Source of the DNA: Diospyros lotus
Lineage: Eukaryota; Streptophyta; Magnoliopsida; Ericales; Ebenaceae
Direction of reading: 5' to 3'
NCBI RefSeq assembly: GCF_014633365.1
Contig: NC_068351.1
Coordinates: forward strand, 20,139,366 to 20,203,365
DNA length: 64,000 bases
Position 1 is the stretch's first letter; every line of letters begins with the position of its first letter. This document shows positions 11,986 through 22,317 of the stretch, one piece after another. Position numbers and translations under genes: made by a program. The notes under the pieces were generated by a model. That model made no database searches and had not been told where the DNA came from. It saw nothing but the letters and a program-made list of their open reading frames with translations.

Positions 11986-13029
11986 TCTTGTAAGATCTTC
12001 TGCAATCATTGTTATCCAAATCAAATCTTTTCTTATCCAATCAAATCTTATACAAATCTTATCTTTAAAGTCATCATGAGCCTTCATCTTATCTCTAACG
12101 TCATCATGAGACTTCATCCTTATCTCTAAAGTCATTTATGAAGCTTTTTCCTAAATCTCCCAAATGCCCATAGTAAAAAGATTTCAAGAATTACACTTTG
12201 GCCTGAACTTTTGGATAATTGCACTTAGACCCTTTTCAACATAGTCCCCGGGCTAATTTTTAATTACATTTTAGTCCTTGAAAAATGGACTAATTGCGCT
12301 AATGCCCCTAATTTTTAGGTAAATTACACTTTTACCCCAACCTCAAAAATTACGATTTCACCCCTGGCTCAAAAACTGAACTTCTCTTTAAAGACCTTTA
12401 TAACCCTTTGAAATATCCTAAAACATTCTCTTTAAAATTCTGAAAAAATATCGTTTTGATCTCCCTCTGTCAATTTCGAAAAAATGGTACTTAGGCCCGA
12501 ATCTTCGTTTTAGCTACAAACCCTTTTGTTTCTTCCAAAAACTACTGAAGGGTTACTCTATATGCCAAATATGAACTTCCTCGGGGTTCCATTGACTTCC
12601 CGGATGCCCCGTACGTTAATTCGGTATTTCAGCCTAAATCACAATTGCCTTTTTTTAGCTGTACCGGGAACCGTTCCCGATCCAACTTCTTTTGATGCCT
12701 AAAATCATAACTCGTATTACTTGTTGATACTATATCATTTTCCTTGGCTATCCAGGGTCCAGGGTACTCCCTCTGACTAATTCGATCGTCCAAAGTTGCG
12801 TTAGTATACCCTATAGTCTTATTTTCCACAAAGTCCATTTATGCCCTTTATCAAATATTATTTATGACCTCAAATCATTCTCGGGTATTACAAAACCTTA
12901 TGGATAGCTACAAAATCAGTAGGTCCTTATTCATGGCAGAAAAAATGGGCAAAGACGCATGATTGGGTACATTTTCGTCTTAATACTTTGCAGACACCGC
13001 ACGGAGAACTGGGTCCTAACATGATTTTC

Positions 13030-13790
13030 TTGTTGATTTGATTTTTTTTTATTTTATTATTATTATTATTATTAATTTTTTTTAAATAGTGACTTGTCAC
13101 AGTTTTTAGGGTTTCGATTAACATAGGCGAGAGGGTGAGGGCGAGAGCAAGAAGATGAGGGCGCGAGCAAGACAGAGCAGTGAGAGGAGAGAAAGAGGTA
13201 GTAAGCGACGGAGCAGTGAGAGGTGAGAGCGAGAGCGAAGGAGAAGCCAGAGATTTGAGGAAGAAGTGTGTCGAGATTGAAGAGGGTTTTAAAGTGAGGA
13301 AGGAGACCGAGGCAAAGAAGGGTCGAGATATACAAAAGAACAACAGAAAATACGGTGAAAACAGAGAGGCGATAATAAAAGAAAATGAAAACAGAGACTC
13401 ATCGTGGATCTGATCGATGGCACAATGGAGGGGCATTGAAAATACGGTGAACCACTATGGCGAATAGGATTGATCCGATCGATGAGACGATATAGACACG
13501 ATAACACACACACTGGAACAAAAAGAAAGAAGAGAAAAATGTGTTTACCTGAGCTCGAAAATGGAGATCGAAGATGGAACGGTGTGGGAAGAATAAAGGT
13601 GATGATGACAGCAACAATCGACGAAGACAATGTTGGTACTAGAGAAAACAAAGAGGGTTCGAATGAGAAATGAGGGTTTTGAAGGAAGAAGACCAACAGT
13701 AGACAAAGAAAGGTCGACCTTATCTGGGTCGACCTTTTATTATTATTATTATTATTATGTTATTATTTTTATTTATTTATTTATTTTTTA
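13030..13790. repeat. GA/CT-rich block bounded by (TTA)n tracts
   Basis: A block of about 0.65 kb (13085-13735) is purine-rich on plus (gagagggtgagggcgagagc), with (att)n at 13049-13073 and (tta)n at 13735-13757. On the LBD-sense (minus) strand it is pyrimidine-rich and lies directly upstream of the LBD start, as a plant promoter/5' leader would. The several overlapping ORFs here are low-complexity and were not called. It may be the original 5' region of the captured LBD gene or an unrelated insertion. Confidence 0.35.
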
Positions 13791-13954
13791 AGAATAGAAA
13801 TGAAATTTGCATAAGAAATTTTCCCACTTCAATATTCTAAACTACCTAAAGGGATTTATTATTCCTAATTCCCTTCTAATTTATTCTTGAAAATTCATTG
13901 TGTTCCAAATATAGAAAAATCTTTTGGTTTTAAAACTAATTTTCAATCTTCATT

Positions 13955-16900
13955 TTTCTGGCACAACATTGATCCAAAATTCATCTTCTAAGACTTGATC
14001 AATGCAAGTTGGCTCAATCATTAGATATGAATGCCACATTGTAAAATATATTATAAACACCCCCGCTCGGATATCCCAACCACTCGGACTACCCGAACGA
14101 GAGCACTTACGGAAGGGAAAAGAATGAGACACAAGATGGGGAATTACCTTGGTATTGCATACATAAGAAATAAAACAAGGAAAGAAAAATTATATACATG
14201 CACGCCCACAAGTACCCTGCTGGAACAACGGTCACATAACATATAAATACATACAGACACCTGTACCAACAAATAGAAAATACAAGGAACGATCTAGCAC
14301 AGTCAAAAATAAAAGGACTAAATTCCCATCAAAACATCAGAGAAAACGGGGGAAAGCCGACTGTACACCATACTGACACGACTGGCTGTTAGTTACTGCG
14401 ATCCTCGCACTCGACTTTAGCTTTTCCCTTACCTAAAATGATGGAAAGCAATGTAAGTCACAAGACTCAGCAAGTTATAAGAAGAGACAGGCCATAAGTT
14501 AAATAGAATGAGTGAACTCCCCAAACATAGTCCCCACACGTACACATAAGTCATGAGACGCTACAATACATCAGTAAAGCATAATGAAAGCACATACCGG
14601 TCCTTAGGGCCCACACAAGACATCCGGCACCCCAGTCCCATACTAACATGCCGCTACCCTGTAAGGCAACATAAGTCTTCAACAAACTTGTGCGCACTCC
14701 TCGGGTCGGTGCTCCCGACATCCAAGACTCTGAATAATCGAGCCCTAAGCTCCCTCGGAACGGTACTCCCGTCCGAGACTGTTGAACAGATAGTAACCAT
14801 GCAATGCGCATATAAAATGCAAGGCATAGTAAGCATCAACTAGATACACTGGCGCCCATACATCCAAGCATCAGACAGATGCTTTGCCCACTTAGTAAAC
14901 CACACGTGATGCATATGCCTATGCCAGATGCAACTAACAATACTAGGATGTTCGTGACCAAGCATAAATAGAACATGAAACCCCAACATGCAGCCCGTAC
15001 CCATGTGTATACCAAACCATGCAACAGAAATAGAAGATATCAAGTCATGCAGTAAATCAAATAATGGCAGAGCTAGTCAGCAGTACTTAGCACCGGTCGA
15101 CGGTCAATGGCTAGGAGTATCCAGTCAACGGCCTAAGAAAGACCATACAATAGTCACTCTAATGTCACTATACAGTCGACCCTTGCCCCCACTGCCCAAC
15201 AGCTCTAGCCTACTAGCAGCCAAGAATCTATAATTATATCCGAACATCTAAGAACCTAAATCCCAAGTGAGTTTGGCATCATTCCCACAGGCATGGGGGT
15301 GGCACAAACCCCTGTAGGCAACCAACAAATAAAATTCCCGAAGATTGCTTATTAAATTTAATTTACCAAAAGGGCTTATAATTCCATAATTAATAAAAGG
15401 ACCGAAACGAACGAATGAAGGGTAAATAAATTCACAACGGAAGGAAATTCGTAGAGGGAGTAGGAAACTTGCCTCGTAGAAGAGATTCTTGGGCTTTTTC
15501 TGACCAAACGCAGTAAAAATTATACAAACTGCAACATCGCATAATTTGCCAAAATTAATAAAATCGGACTCTAAATGAAATTCCAACTATACAGAATTTA
15601 TTACTCAACTTCTCAAATTATCTGATATTCTCATACTGTGATTAAAAGTGAGATTTCTCCAAAAAAATCTCAATTTTCTCTGTTTCTCGAAGCCCGCACA
15701 CGCATTCTGCTGCTTCAATTTGGCTGCCGATTAATGCTCAAATGGGATGATAATGAGCTGATTAGTGGCTTAAAAGCCACTAGAAAATTTAAAGGCCATG
15801 GGCGCGCCACGTGGGTAGCAGAAGCTGCTGCCTCCCCCTCTCCATGTGGCGTCGTTTGGCACCTCTCAATGCTGGAAAAATTTATTCCCAGCAAAACAGT
15901 GAAGCTCCATGCAGCCCCCCATTTAATTATGCACACCCATTTAATCAGATATGTAAACTTGAGGCTGTCATTTAATACCTTCACCCCATCCAATTTCTTT
16001 AGTCTTAATATATTACATCCCCATAACTTATATCTATATTAATACGTAGGATCCTACAACAACCTCTCAATTCTTTATACATTCCATAACTTATATATTA
16101 ACTATGGTTAAATATTATTATCCATATACTTATTATTATTATTATTAATATCAACAAAATATATTAATATCCCCTTTAAATTAAATTGACACAATAACCT
16201 AATAGTTAAATTAAATTACGATTTACGGGTCGCTACATATAGTCCTTACATCTTGGCTTGGTTCTTCAATTATTTGATCTATTGGATGATCTTGCACAAA
16301 TTTATAATTTTTGGGAAGCATACCTATATCATCCTCGTTTTAGAGAGACAATTTTATCATCTAATTCTCTTAGGTTTCTTTCTAAAGATTTCAAAATTTT
16401 TATCATTTGAAAACAAAAGCACAACCAAGTAATTCTAGAAAAATTATCTACTATAACATATAATGTTTTCCACCAAACTTTTAGTTTGTGTGGGTCCAAA
16501 TAGATCTAAGTGCAATAGTTGTAGAGGCTTATTGATTGATATTTCATTCTTAGAAAGCCTAACAACTAAATCAAAATTTCCTTGATTAGGTTTGGATTTC
16601 CATAACTTAATATATCTTTTATGGCACAAAAAGAATATTGTCATTCTTTACTATTAGGCATTATCTCTAGAAGGGACATACTTTTTTTCTTTGGGAGTGA
16701 GATCTATAGATCTCTCCCATTAGTCATGTGCGGTGAGCATCCACTATCCATATATAATTTGTTTCTCATTATGGTCCTCACGCACATCTACATATTTGAT
16801 AAGATCACGTCTTAGGTTTGGGTAACCGTCTATAATCGGGTACCTTGAATTTTTCTTTATTAGTATCAAATGATTTAATTATTTTTTATGTATGTGGATG

Positions 16901-18045
16901 AGGAACAACATTTAAAATTTTATTATCTAACTCATTCATTGTTTATATTACCCTTTTGGGTATCCACATTTGTACTATGTTGTTTCTTTTAGCTTGGGAT
17001 CTCCATCTAAGTTGTTTCCATTCTCTCTTAGGTGTTTTGTACATTGGTTTGGGTTTTAAAATTTTCTTTAAAATTAATGTGACTAAACTTTTTCTATGGC
17101 TTTCTTTTCTACTAATAATTTATCATTTTGAGTTTCTAATATTTTGTTTTCTTCTTCAAGATTAATTAATAGATCTTTTAATTGTTTTTCATTTTCTTTC
17201 TTGAGTTCTTGTAATTTTTTTTTTTAAGTTCTTTATTTCACTCTTTACTTTTTATTTTCTTCTTTATAATTCTTCTTGATTGTTTTTACTTCTTTCTTAA
17301 TAGATATATATTTTATATATAGTTCTTTGTATGATTTTTGTAATTCTTCTAACTCTAAGTTATTTTCTTTTTCTTCATCTTCTTCCATAGCCATAAAGCA
17401 TACATGTGCCTTTTCCTTGTTGAATTAGAATAACTCACTAGAATCATCCATATCCCATGCGGGAATGACATTTCTTTTTGACTTCTTGGCTCTTTTTTCT
17501 TCCTTTTTCTTTTTCTTTTTCTCCTCACCTTTGAATACTAATATTTTCTTTTCATTATAGTACTCTTTAGCATTTTCATTCATTTTCCTTAGCATTCTAA
17601 AAATATTTGAGATTTTTTCGAACCATCCATTCAAATTACTAATTGTCTCACTAATTCATAATTTACATCTTTGATATTGAGACATAAGAAAACTCATTTT
17701 AAAATTATTAGTTCTTTCATGAATTCTCTCTAATTTTTTCCATAATTCATGAGATGTAGAGTATGAAGACAATTTTTCACACTCACTAGGCATTAAAGAA
17801 CTAAGAATTAAATACCTTACTCTATGGTCCATTTCTATTTTTCTTAGGTCTTCATTTGACCATTTTTCCTCATATTAAGAGGATATATCAAAACCATCCC
17901 TAACAAGTCTCCATGAAAGATAGCTTATGGAAATAATATAGAATTCCATCATAATCTTCCAAAAAGCATAATCATTTCTAATGAGCACTAGAGGACTAGA
18001 GGGGATTGAGACATCACCTAGGGATTGGTTAAAATAAGAGGCCAT
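13955..18045 (-). pseudogene. Copia polyprotein remnant: gag, gag-pre-integrase/integrase, RT start
   Basis: Minus-strand pieces in copia order. A gag start at 18045 (MASYFNQSLGDV, then NDYAFWKIMMEF); a Lys/Glu-rich gag middle (about 17660-17400), low-complexity and broken; integrase entry at 16644-16444 with LQLLHLDLFGPTQTKSL; the pre-RT linker at about 16330-16240 (motif LPKNYKFVQDHPIDQII); and, beyond the solo LTR, the RT N-terminus at 14030-13955 (IEPTCIDQVLEDEFWIN). The integrase core and all later RT and RNase H are missing. Many stops and indels. Non-functional; identified by motif order. Confidence 0.65.
14052..16237. mobile_element. Solo LTR inside the copia polyprotein remnant
   Basis: Starts tataaacacccccgctcgg, apparently a mutated TGTAACACCC-type end, and ends gggtcgctaca. 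Flanks are tatat (14047-14051) and tatag (16238-16242), a 4/5 TSD match. Copia coding motifs stop on one side and continue on the other. No coding region; ORFs within are not recognisable. No TATA box was fixed, so orientation is left open. Confidence 0.65.
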
Positions 18046-18100
18046 TATAAGATCTTATCCTAAGATTTGAGATTGATAATCACAAATATTTTAGGACCCA

Positions 18101-18112
18101 CTCGGATACCAA
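18101..18112 (-). other. Primer-binding site of the nest-A copia
   Basis: Minus strand reads tggtatccgagt two bases from the 5' LTR end, one or two mismatches from the initiator-Met tRNA PBS (TGGTATCAGAGC) standard in plant copia elements. It confirms the minus orientation and the LTR boundary at 18114. Confidence 0.75.
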
Positions 18113-18113
18113 T

Positions 18114-19472
18114 TGTTGGTCCCTTAGGGTATGGCCACTCAAGAGAGTGAGTGAATTGAGTGATTAAAATTTGTCTCAATTTTAATAAATATTCTTGATT
18201 AATGATTTTATTGAAAAATATATATTTGATAAATATAATAAATTATACTTGATATTAATAATAAATGTAAACCACAAGATCATATAACAAAAATAAATAC
18301 AATGAGGTACAAGACAATTTATAGTGGTTCGGTGTCATCACATATACCTAGTCCACTCTCCCAATGTCTAACCACCATTGAGATTCCTCTAAATCAAAAT
18401 CACTAAGGTTTCTACAGTAGCTCACCTTAGAAACTAGACATATACCATAGATTACAATGGGTTCTAGGCAACCACTACACCAAGATGTTCTCCCTACCTT
18501 ACCTTGGAAACTAGATTCACCTAGATTTTAACGGATCTAAGAAATCTATACAATCCTCAATAATAATTTAAATGTTTACAAATAATTTGTCCACATTTGG
18601 ACACAAATAAGTAATTAAGAACAAATTATAGAAGGCAATAATATTTAAATAAATAAATAAATTTGTAACTTTAAATGGAGAAGTTCGGATTTGTCATAGA
18701 AGACTTGAAGAACTTTTCTCCTCTTGCCTCGTGGCTCTTTGGTGGATAAACAATGAATTTTTGAGAGCCTTGAAATACTTGAAAATTAGTTTGAGAGCTT
18801 TTGGGAGCTTTAGATGTACAATATGTGCAATGGATATTCAAAAAATGAGTTTGGAGGGTATTTATAAGTATTTTAGCAACTAAAGAAAGGGTTAATATGA
18901 AATTTGAAATTAAAAAAATGTTTAAACTTTCTCAAACAATAAGAAAACATGTCCCATCTTTAATTCAAAATAAATTTACTTTTTGCATAAGAAATCAAGA
19001 TTTGAAAATTTAAATATAAGCTTTTGAGACATAAATTATTAAAACAAGAAAACATGTTTAAAAATAATCTCATTTAATTCAAAATAAATTTACTTTTTGC
19101 ATGAGTAAGAGAAAACATGTCTAAAACCAATTCTCTTTAATTCAAAATAAATTTAATTTTTTTACGAGGAAGAGAAAACATGTCTAAAAATAATTATTCT
19201 TTAATTCAAAATAAATATACTTTTTGCATAAGTAATAAAATTATTTATCAATAAATGAAAATTCAAACATAAATTTTTGAGACATAAATGATCAAAAGAC
19301 GTAAACATATCTAAAGACAATCCACTTTTAATTCAAAATAAATTTACTCTTTGTATCAATTTTTAATTTAAAATAAATTTATTTTTTTATATAAGAAAAA
19401 AATATATTTATATCATAAAAATATTTTTGTTAATCATAAAAACTTAATTAATATGAGCAAGTTGACTTAACA
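18114..19472 (-). repeat. 5' LTR of the nest-A copia
   Basis: Begins tgttggtcccttagggtatgg and ends gttgacttaaca; direct copy of 7555-8880. It carries about 30 bp extra after ttgataaatataa. TATA on minus at 18860-18869 (tatttataag on plus). Confidence 0.8.
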
Positions 19473-21289
19473 GACTTCCTTCACAACTCCTTTGAGAACT
19501 TTTTTCACAACTTCTTCGAGACGTCTTTCATAGTACTAATCTTCTCATGCTTTAGCCGTGCTTAACGTTCACAACGCGTGGCTTCCCAACAACAATAATA
19601 CATATTATAATTACTATATAAACTACAAATTATATCAATTATTTATTTTGGACTGTTTATGATATGTAATTGAATTTGGATTTATGTTTGGACATGGTAC
19701 ATTGACAAGCCGATGTTGAACACATCACCTTTATATTTGCACACTACTACATTTAGGTTTAATTTTATATGGGCAAATTAGCCTTTTAGTCCATATGAAA
19801 TGCTAATAGGAAATTTAAATTTAACATTTTTATTGATGCTCTATATTGATGTCTTATAGTATGAGTCATTAAAATTAGCCTTTTGGATTTATGTTTGGAC
19901 ATGGTAAATGTACAAAATAATGCAGAGTGTCACTAAAATTGTCAAACTTGTGTATCCAAATAGTATTTTCAAACACCCTATTTTCTATTACACCAAACCT
20001 TATTTTGTTTAAAATATTACCTAAAAATGTAAAAATTATATTATAACTATCAAACATATTCAATAAATATCTTTATTTAGAATCTTTTATTTTTTGGCAT
20101 ACACATTTATAATATGAGTCACTTATTATATTAAATAACGATACAAATATAAAAAATAATGTCGAATACACATTCCAAGATATTGAAATGTCTATTATAT
20201 TAAATAATGATACAATGTCTATTTTTGTTTGCTACGACAACCCTTCCATCATTAACACCGTCTAATTAAACTAAATTCAATTATTTAGGTTCCAACTCTT
20301 AAATTTAGAAAGAAAAAGAAGAAGAAGAAATTGCAATGACCATGGTGTTGTCGATCTCTATCATGCCTAGCGTCGTAGATTGTGCCACAATTTGCCATCG
20401 CCTTGCTTCTTCTTCATTCTTTGTCTTGGCCCACATTTCTTACCATTGGAAACTCTTACCTCGTTGGGCATCGCCTTGAGCCACCATTGCAAAACTCCCT
20501 CTATATATTCTTTCTCTTTCTCTACTTTGTCATTCCTCACCAATTGATTTCCAAAGCCATCGATGTGTTTTTGAATCTAGAACCAATTGGTTCTAAATCA
20601 AAAAAGTAAAACCCATTGATGAGTTTGATTTTGATGCGGAACTGAAATCAAACCCATTGATAGGTCATTTTTTATGATGGCATAGAAAATAATGGGTTTT
20701 CTAGCTATTAGTTGTGAGATCAACAAGTGATTGCGGATTCAATGGAGATTGAGGGTTTAAGGGATATGCTAACTCGGTCCAAAAGAATTTGACGAAAATT
20801 GGCAAATTCGACAAGATTCGAAATCTGGCTAGGCTTGGTGAAACCTATCATTTTCGATCACTAGAAACACTAGCTCCAAGCTTCCAATTGCCTATTTTCC
20901 TCTTTCTCTCTCTAATTTTTATTTATTATTTAGTTTTAATTAACTTGATCAATATCTAATTAATTTTTTTTTAAATTAGTGAGTGTTTAATTAACCTAAT
21001 TTAGGTTATTTAGAGTTTAAGTAACAACGTTAGTGACAAAATAGATGTCTTAGCAAAAAATGAAAACCATAAGGACTTTCAGAACTATTTCTAAATTATA
21101 AGGAGTCTTCGTGCAATTAATCCAAACCACAAGACATATTTTTTAATAGCAAGTTGGTTAAAATGGCGGGCCCATAAAAAACATACAGTTGGTTAAAATG
21201 GTGGGATGTTTTTAGACATTCTTCTTTGTTCTGCTTGGCAAGATTACAAGGAAAGAAGGAGATTAGGAGACTCCCACCCTGAAGAGCAG
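19473..21289. other. End of the LTR-like host repeat, then intergenic DNA
   Basis: 19473-19590 continues the LTR-like host sequence left of 7555 (units like cacaactcctttgagaact). The remainder, up to the phosphatase gene, is AT-rich. The ORF at 20382-20609 lacks any recognisable domain and was not called. Confidence 0.4.
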
Positions 21290-21467
21290 GGGGGATACAA
21301 GAAGGGGAGGGGGGGATTAATCCTAACTATGCAAATTGAAGTCAACAAATGGTATTAAGAGCATAAAATCCCATTATGCAAATTGAAACCATTTGTAGAA
21401 AACCCTACTCTCCATTTGCATCCTCATTTTGTGACCTCTTGGAGCGCTCTCATCTTCCAGAAATCTG
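21290..21467 (+). other. Possible 5' non-coding exon of the lipid phosphate phosphatase gene
   Basis: The coding start at 22318 sits directly behind a splice acceptor (acaacag at 22311-22317), so an upstream 5' UTR exon is likely. A candidate ends at 21467 with donor ctg|gtaact. The exon start is a guess, and other GT sites nearby are possible. Confidence 0.3.
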
Positions 21468-22317
21468 GTAACTCATCATTACCTTTTCTTGAATTAATGC
21501 CACTAATTGTTTCTTCTTGCTCCTATTTGTTCATGTTGGTTTTGCTTAATCTGCGTCGCTTTCTTTCTCACATCATTTCATATGCTTATTCGATAGGTGT
21601 TTCTGGGATTCACAAAAATATTCCTGTCATTAAAGCTGCATTATTTTGCTATTTCTTTCTGTGTTTTGTTTTTTTTTTTTTTCCTTCGTTAGCTATTTCA
21701 CTTGTGTCCCTGATGGTCCAATTAATAAAACATCTGGTTTAAATTGAAGCTTAATGTTAGAGCCTTCTATATATTAATCCTAATTAATTACCTAAATCTA
21801 GGATTTATTTATTTGTTGCTATCATAGCGGGTTTATGCTCGACTTGGTGGTTTATTGGTTTTAAAGTTCTAGTTGTGTTGTTTTTGTCTGCTATTTATAT
21901 ACTTGTGTATCTGCGATAATCACCGACGGTGTTATATCTCAATTTTCAAACGAAGATGAATTGATTAATTCTTCAAATACTTTCATCAATGCTTACCTTG
22001 GTTTCATCAAATACTTAGCAAAAAAAAAAAAAGTTTGTTTTGGCTTCATCTCTTTTATCGACTTGTCAGAACAGTGACATATATATGTATATATGCAAAA
22101 CTAAGCAATTTCCTTAGCATATTGTGGATGTAATGCAAGTGATCATTAAATCATGTTGGTCGTGAGTTTCAGAAAACCACATTTCCTTATTAATCATTTT
22201 CTCCAAAACCTTTATACTTGATGTTGAAGCTCCCACATTGAGTTTGCATGCTTAAAAAAATCCCCTCTGTAGCTTCTACTTTCTCTTCAATTTAACCTAA
22301 TATGTTCGTTACAACAG

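Larger units (their letters stand above)
10052..12892 (-). mobile_element. Solo LTR (gypsy type) inside the LBD pseudogene
   Basis: Starts tgtaacaccccaattcccgg and ends cgggtattaca, with short inverted ends TGTAA/TTACA and a perfect 5-bp TSD aaacc (10047-10051 and 12893-12897). There is no internal coding region and no terminal direct repeat, so it is a solo LTR rather than a full element. A TATA box on the minus strand (11591-11600, tatttatatg on plus) gives minus orientation. It shares a conserved core (10413-10474) with the LTRs at 32846, 40611, 42415 and 57836. Two tandem repeats lie inside. Confidence 0.9.
9578..13022 (-). pseudogene. LOB-domain (LBD, class I) transcription factor pseudogene, split by a solo LTR
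   Basis: LBD proteins are plant-specific nuclear DNA-binding factors in lateral organ and root development. The 5' part (13022-12893) starts [18 protein letters not shown] and has the CX2CX6CX3C zinc block ([15 protein letters not shown]). The frame reaches a stop at the codon after FFCHE, where class I LBDs have Gln (here TAA), then reads on as GPTDFVAIHKV. The 3' part (10051-9578) resumes in frame after the LTR as FCANNALNLLDQL (the GAS block, normally FGASN), then YEAQVRLQDPIYACVSYIF and ALQQQVINL (leucine-zipper-like coil). Two further stops follow in the C-terminal tail before the last stop at 9578. No intron lies within the LOB domain. The residue pattern is nearest LBD16/18/29/30. Nonsense codons plus the 2.84 kb insertion make it non-functional. 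It lies in sense orientation inside a copia element. Confidence 0.85.
7555..19472 (-). mobile_element. Ty1/copia retrotransposon (minus), degenerate, carrying an LBD gene and two solo LTRs
   Basis: Two direct LTR copies (7555-8880 and 18114-19472) bound the unit. In minus orientation the order is: 5' LTR, PBS (18112-18101), gag (from 18045), gag-pre-integrase/integrase start (about 16640-16480), a spacer, the start of the RT region (about 14010-13955), LBD pseudogene (13022-9578), copia-type 3' sequence with atgataaaaatggggagaa (about 9260), PPT (8903-8881), 3' LTR. The rest of RT and RNase H is absent. Solo LTRs at 10052-12892 and 14052-16237 were inserted later. Flanking host bases are aaatt and gactt, only 3/5 alike, but a roughly 24-bp host repeat continues across the two flanks, which supports one insertion event. 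Alternative: two related insertions bracketing an LBD pseudogene. Confidence 0.65.

Noticed and set aside
12927..13696. Several overlapping ORFs on both strands (up to 169 codons)
   Set aside because: They run through the CT/GA-rich block and read as low-complexity Ser/Leu/Phe or Arg/Glu. Only the last 31 codons of one (from the Met at 13022) are real LBD sequence.
14551..15586. ORFs on both strands around 14.5-15.6 kb
   Set aside because: Within the solo LTR 14052-16237; no recognisable domain and opposing frames overlap.
18101..18112. tRNA-Met-like string
   Set aside because: It is the primer-binding site complementary to the tRNA 3' end next to an LTR, not a tRNA gene; the same applies to 35821 and 52616.
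20382..20609. 75-codon ORF between nest A and the phosphatase gene
   Set aside because: No recognisable domain and no promoter or splice context; not distinguishable from chance.
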